Below are positions 60,081-64,000 of a stretch of 64,000 bases of DNA, piece after piece. A program made the position numbers and the translations under genes. Every line of letters starts with the position of its first letter. Within the stretch, counting starts at the first letter, position 1. The stretch is taken from contig NC_052616.1 of the NCBI RefSeq assembly GCF_016545825.1, forward strand, positions 56,937,278 to 57,001,277, given 5' to 3'. This DNA comes from Eucalyptus grandis (lineage: Eukaryota > Streptophyta > Magnoliopsida > Myrtales > Myrtaceae). Below the pieces are notes generated by a model. The model had not been told where the DNA came from. It saw only the letters and a program-made list of their open reading frames with translations, and did not search any database.

Positions 60081-60883
60081 TAGGGGTAATCATGGTTCGA
60101 GTTGAGCCGGTTCAGCACCTAACCCAAGCACTAACCCGCATAGTATTTATCCACAAGTTTTGCGATTGAGGATTGGACCAACTCTATGGGTACAATCCAA
60201 TTCCAGAGTCAATCGGGACCAACTGGTAATTTTTTTGTTTTATTTTTTATATTTCCTAAAAAGAAAAGCATATTATTTCAAGTTATATATCTATCGACAG
60301 AGCTGAACCGCAAGACCATGGTGAGCCGTGAGGCAAGCAAACAAAGGCAAACCACGAAAAGAGCAGCAAACGAACAAAAAGGGTTTCTAGTTAGGGCTTT
60401 GTTTCTTTATGATTTACTTAGTGACAAGTGAGGCTAGCGAAGAAAGGCGAACGGCAAGCGTTGAGCAACGCAAACATTGAGCGACAATAGGGGCGAGCAT
60501 CAAGCGTTGAGGGGCCATTAGGGCAAGCGTCGAGCGACAAGCGACACAAGTTGCGCGAAAAGCAAGGCAAGGTTGAAGAGGATAAAGAAGAAAGAAGAGG
60601 ACAAAAAAGAAAGGAAAACAAGAGTATGTTTGACGCCATTTAATACTGTTTAAGTTAGGGTTTGCTCTTTAAAATAGATATAAGAATATTATATATAATA
60701 TATAATATATATAGAGTTAGGGTTAGTTCAGATTGAACTAACCTTAAACTCCAAGGACCAATGACCAATTCACACAGTGCTAATCCAAAGATCTTAGAAT
60801 CGATGACCGACTCAATCCTCCTAGAACCGGACTAAGACCGGCAAGGTTAGGTCGATCCAACCTTGGACCGATGCTCACCCCTA
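60081..60883. mobile_element. Non-autonomous hAT-like element (803 bp)
   Basis: Ends TAGGGGTAATCATGGTTC and, reversed, TAGGGGTGAGCATCGGTCC are imperfect terminal inverted repeats. Flanks are CTGCCATG (60073-60080) and CTACCATG (60884-60891): an 8-bp target duplication with one mismatch, the hAT length. No transposase frame. The inner part has repeated AAGCG/GAGCGAC words (60430-60550). It is inserted in a diverged copy of the MCTP pseudogene sequence: removing it restores CTGCCATGTGCCTCT, as at 1325. Confidence 0.8.
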
Positions 60884-60891
60884 CTACCATG

Positions 60892-61140
60892 TGCCTCTTG
60901 TCTCTTCGCCATGATGATCTTGATGATCAAGTATTGCATTAGCTCCACCAAATCGTACATATCGATTCTCTCCATCTCGGACGTGAATCCCAACTACGAT
61001 AATATTTACTTGTTTTTGCGAAAGTAGTCGTCAATCAAAGACTTTTCACCAAATGTTGGATTTTTGATTTGTTGAATGAATTGGGTTGTATGATGAAACA
61101 GTGGTTATGAGATGAATTTCTAATGCTAACAATCATATAA
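60892..61140 (-). pseudogene. Third, diverged MCTP/QUIRKY-like pseudogene fragment
   Basis: Similar to 1327-1345 joined to about 1603-1825, so the C2 core between those points is deleted. Recognisable stretches: TTGATGATCAAGTATTGCAT, CTCCACCAAATCGTA and GATTTGTTGAATGAATTGGG. On the minus strand it still gives YDLVELMQYL. It is clearly more diverged than the two near-identical copies and is split from its left part by the hAT-like element. Confidence 0.75.
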
Positions 61141-61592
61141 TTGTTTAACGGAGAGATTAATTTTTACGATGTATAGGGCAAAAATTTTGTTTATTAAATC
61201 CACTCAATAAATATAATTTACGCACGAGCTTCCACAAATTTCGTTCCAAAGAAAGTCTCGATCCGCGCTGGGGTTTGAGTGGCGAATCTCGGAAAGATAT
61301 TCCAATCATATTTGCCTTTGAGCAGGTGCGGTCGCTCGTTCATTTGCTCATTTTCTGCACAAAGGAGAGAGAAGAGGACGGATGGAATCCAATGCTCACT
61401 TTACGATTTTTCCGTTCTTTTTTTTAGGTCAGAATCATATAGCTTTCATTACAAATCAAAATTGAACACCAAGTTTCAATATCTAAACATAAAATTAGCC
61501 ATAGAGAATGGAGAGGACTAGTAATCTAGTTCGGTGGAAGCTCTCCTACCCGGTGGGCTTTTGCAGCTCAATCAGTCACTCGATTGGCTTCT
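61141..61592. other. Non-coding; diverged duplicate of the 5' part of the long repeat
   Basis: 61340-61420 (TTTTCTGCACAAAGGAGAGA, GGATGGAATCCAATGCTCAC) resembles 120-200 and 61715-61795, so the diverged third copy also includes this part. No gene seen. Confidence 0.55.
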
Positions 61593-62623
61593 TTAGGCTC
61601 ATGGATCAGATTGACACCTCGCTACTGGGCCAAGAGGACTCTGCAATCATCCATAATAGATCTGGCAGCCCATGGAGCTTCTTTATGGCCCAAGATGCAC
61701 TGAACGACTTCATTTTCTCGTTTCTTGCACAAAGGAGAGGAAAAAAAGAAGAAGAAGCGGTGGAATCCGGTGCTTACTTCACGATTTTTTTTTTTTTCCA
61801 AGGGAGCTAGCTAATTTCGACATTGGGGATAACATATACAAGGGCATGCTTTTTTCGTAGAGAAAAGTATAAAAAAAGTTCTAAACCTATTACATTTATA
61901 CTAATTAAGTTCTCAACCTTTCAATTAGATAAACTCAATCTTAAACCATTTCACATTGATACTAATTCAGTCCATTTTTGAGTTAATATTTTACTCATAA
62001 GGAATATCCTTTGCCTCATCCTGTGCATTCTTAGGAGGGACGTGAAATGAAAGAGAGGCCACGGCCACCCGTGCCCCTTCTCTAGGCTAAGAAAAGAGAA
62101 AGAGATGCTTTGATTCCCGGATTTAATGACACCCAATCGTAATCTTCATAAAGATCGCGCTTTATTTTTAACCGACGATTCGGCTTTTCCTATTCTTAGT
62201 CTCCATCTCATGCGGCTCCCTTTTCATCCTTACTTTTCTCATCCTCCCCATTTCTCCCTCGTGGGTCATGGCGGCGACGTTTTCCTTTTTTCATACGTCC
62301 ATGTGTACATCTACGATTTAGTACATATGGAGCGTGACATGATTGACCAGGGCAAATCTTACGCGCGCCTAATTAAGTCCTTTCCGTTTCTGCCGTTGAA
62401 TAATAACATAATTACCCTCCACCAATGCTTCACGTTTTGATTGCTGGTGCACTATGCAATGTGAGGTAGAAACAATAATACAAGATATCGGATAAAACTA
62501 ACAGGATCAATTTAGTGATCTGTCTTAGTAGCTTGAGTGATCTTGCAATTTCTTTGCAACACTTAATACAAGCTTCAGAACTTAAGTAAGCATGGAATAT
62601 CCAAGCAGCCAAAGAGAAAGGAC

Positions 62624-63309
62624 TGGAGTACAGAAGAACTAGAATCCATCCCTGCCGGAATGCAGAGTACCACACTCCAATCAAGAATACGAATAACCAC
62701 ACTCCAATCAAGAATACGAATAAGAACTCGGTAGGCACGATCAATTCTAGGTACCACACGAGCACCGGATACAGGACGTCGACTAGGACAACAATGGTCC
62801 GAAAGTCGCTTAACATGTGCACCGCCTCGTCAAGCACGTGATAACCGCCTTCCAAGCATAGCCTCGGATGCAAGAACTGCCTCCCTCGACGCCACACTCA
62901 AGCGCAAACCACTTGGCTGCCATGTGCCTCTCGTCTATTCACCACTCAATTGGAGAGGTCGAAGCAGATGCCGCCAAGGAAGGCCTTCGATAGCGAGTCC
63001 CAGACGAAGATCTCCAGCTTGAAGCTAGCCCGACTCAGCTTGCTGTGGCTGAACGCCAAGAACTGGTGCCACTCCGGCGCGTCAGTCGGCTCACCGAGCC
63101 GGTGAATCGCCGACTTTGAACAGACGTAATGAGTCGACACGTAGATCTTCACATAGGAGCTGCTGTTGTGAGCGAGACCTCGCAGCTTGACGATCTTGAT
63201 GAACAGGTACTGCATTGGCTCCACCAAATCGTAAAAATGGATCCTCTCCATCTTGGATGCGAATCTCAGGTGCGACGATGTCTACTTGTTATGCCGGAAG
63301 TGGTTGTCA
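62624..63309 (-). pseudogene. MCTP/QUIRKY-like pseudogene, copy 2
   Basis: Same content and lesions as 1030-1715: one C2 domain (63251-62946), a stop, a frame change, and the PRT_C-like membrane segment with the doubled FLIGVW motif. A one-base deletion near 62537 opens the 3' frame further (62897-62430) than in copy 1, without adding recognisable sequence. Confidence 0.8.
62670..62723. repeat. 27-bp exact tandem duplication, copy 2
   Basis: 62670-62696 equals 62697-62723, the counterpart of 1076-1129. Confidence 0.95.
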
Positions 63310-64000
63310 ATGCAAGGCCTTTCATCATAGGTTGGATCTTTGATTTGTTGAATGAATTGGGTTATGTGGTGACAGAAACATGAAAAAAAATTATTAGAAG
63401 ATGAATTTCTAATGCTAACAGAACTAAGTGAACTGAACAAAATAAAGAATTGGGGGTAAAGAATAGATAAATAATTTACAGAAAAAATTGGTAAGTGTGA
63501 TTAATTGCGGATCATTTATAATTAACTCTTCTCGGCCTTATATAGCATTGTACAAAGTGTGACGTTAAAAGCCGTTATCATTCAAATTCCAAATTCTAAC
63601 TACTCCCGAGATTCTAGGCCTCAACTTGTAAATGGTTACAATTTGGCTGCATCTCTATTTCTACATCTTTCATCGATCTCGTAATCAGCTGCCCGTTTTA
63701 TATCGCATGTGGATTTCCAGTCTTTGTCGATTGCCTTTCCCATATTAGTCGCCAACTTGTAGTGATAGTTCGGAGCTGCCCTGTTGATAACGCAGTATGA
63801 ACTGTCACCATCCCATTAAAATTCGGATTATTTTCTTGTGTGAACATATGCCCCTTTTAAATAAAATATATCGGAGTGCCGGGTTTATTTTGTCAATATC
63901 TGGGCAGAATTGCAAAGCCTTGATAACTGCTTTATCTTCTCCTGTATATTAGACACGTAGCCCGATCGAGAGGATTTCCTTGTCGCCACGATTTTCTACC

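Larger units (their letters stand above)
61593..64000. repeat. Long direct repeat, copy 2 (partner 1-2407)
   Basis: Nearly identical to 1-2407 and offset by 61592-61594 bp. It runs to the window end. Confidence 0.93.

Overview
The window is transposon-rich plant nuclear DNA. Several features point to a flowering plant, probably a woody eudicot; I cannot fix the family. They are plant-type LTR retrotransposons (Athila-like and chromovirus/Tekay-like), an L-type lectin receptor kinase of the LecRK-IV kind, polyubiquitin copies with a leader intron, and fragments of MCTP/QUIRKY-like and type-B MGDG synthase genes. Most of the DNA is mobile elements. Host-derived sequence sits at about 1-1.7, 31.8-33.8, 47.3-56.9 and 60.9-63.3 kb, and most of it is broken.

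Layout. 1-2407 is a nearly identical copy of the last 2.4 kb (61593-64000); both hold a rearranged MCTP/QUIRKY-like pseudogene. A scaffold gap of exactly 100 N (2586-2685) follows copy 1. 2686-4448 is a 5'-truncated LINE on the minus strand. 4449-5650 recurs inverted at 44423-45637 and carries a MITE-like element with a GC-rich core. 6920-30777 is one nested structure: a chromovirus-type Gypsy element with 3.1-kb LTRs and a perfect 5-bp target duplication (CTACT). Its gag is interrupted by an 8.7-kb Athila-type element on the opposite strand (10354-19052), its integrase by a 4.2-kb solo LTR (22131-26307), and its 3' LTR by a 1.25-kb solo LTR (29198-30443).

31764-33761 is a LecRK gene on the minus strand. 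All its domains are present, but three single-base frameshifts break it, and an LTR-like repeat begins about 47 bp upstream of its ATG. 35.6-47.3 kb is mainly repeats: a complete 610-bp TIR element at 38189-38798 and the 3' half of another chromovirus (39816-44312, minus). 47321-48119 encodes a protein of three divergent ubiquitin-like domains with one frameshift. 49.2-56.9 kb is a palindromic locus. Two polyubiquitin pseudogenes in opposite orientation share ancestral lesions and flank about 4.7 kb, which holds type-B MGDG synthase exon remnants and a tandem array of roughly 430-bp units.

57001-59817 is a second solo LTR of the 22131-26307 family, with a perfect TTCTT target duplication. 60081-60883 is a non-autonomous hAT-like element inserted into a third, diverged copy of the MCTP pseudogene.

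No operon-like or pathway-like arrangement is visible. The strongest biological candidates are the inverted polyubiquitin pair as a possible hairpin/siRNA source, the triple ubiquitin-like protein, and the LecRK with repeat DNA where its promoter should be. One caution: several host-gene lesions, and most differences between the two end copies, are single-base indels near short homopolymers. Uncorrected sequencing or assembly error is a real alternative to pseudogenization.
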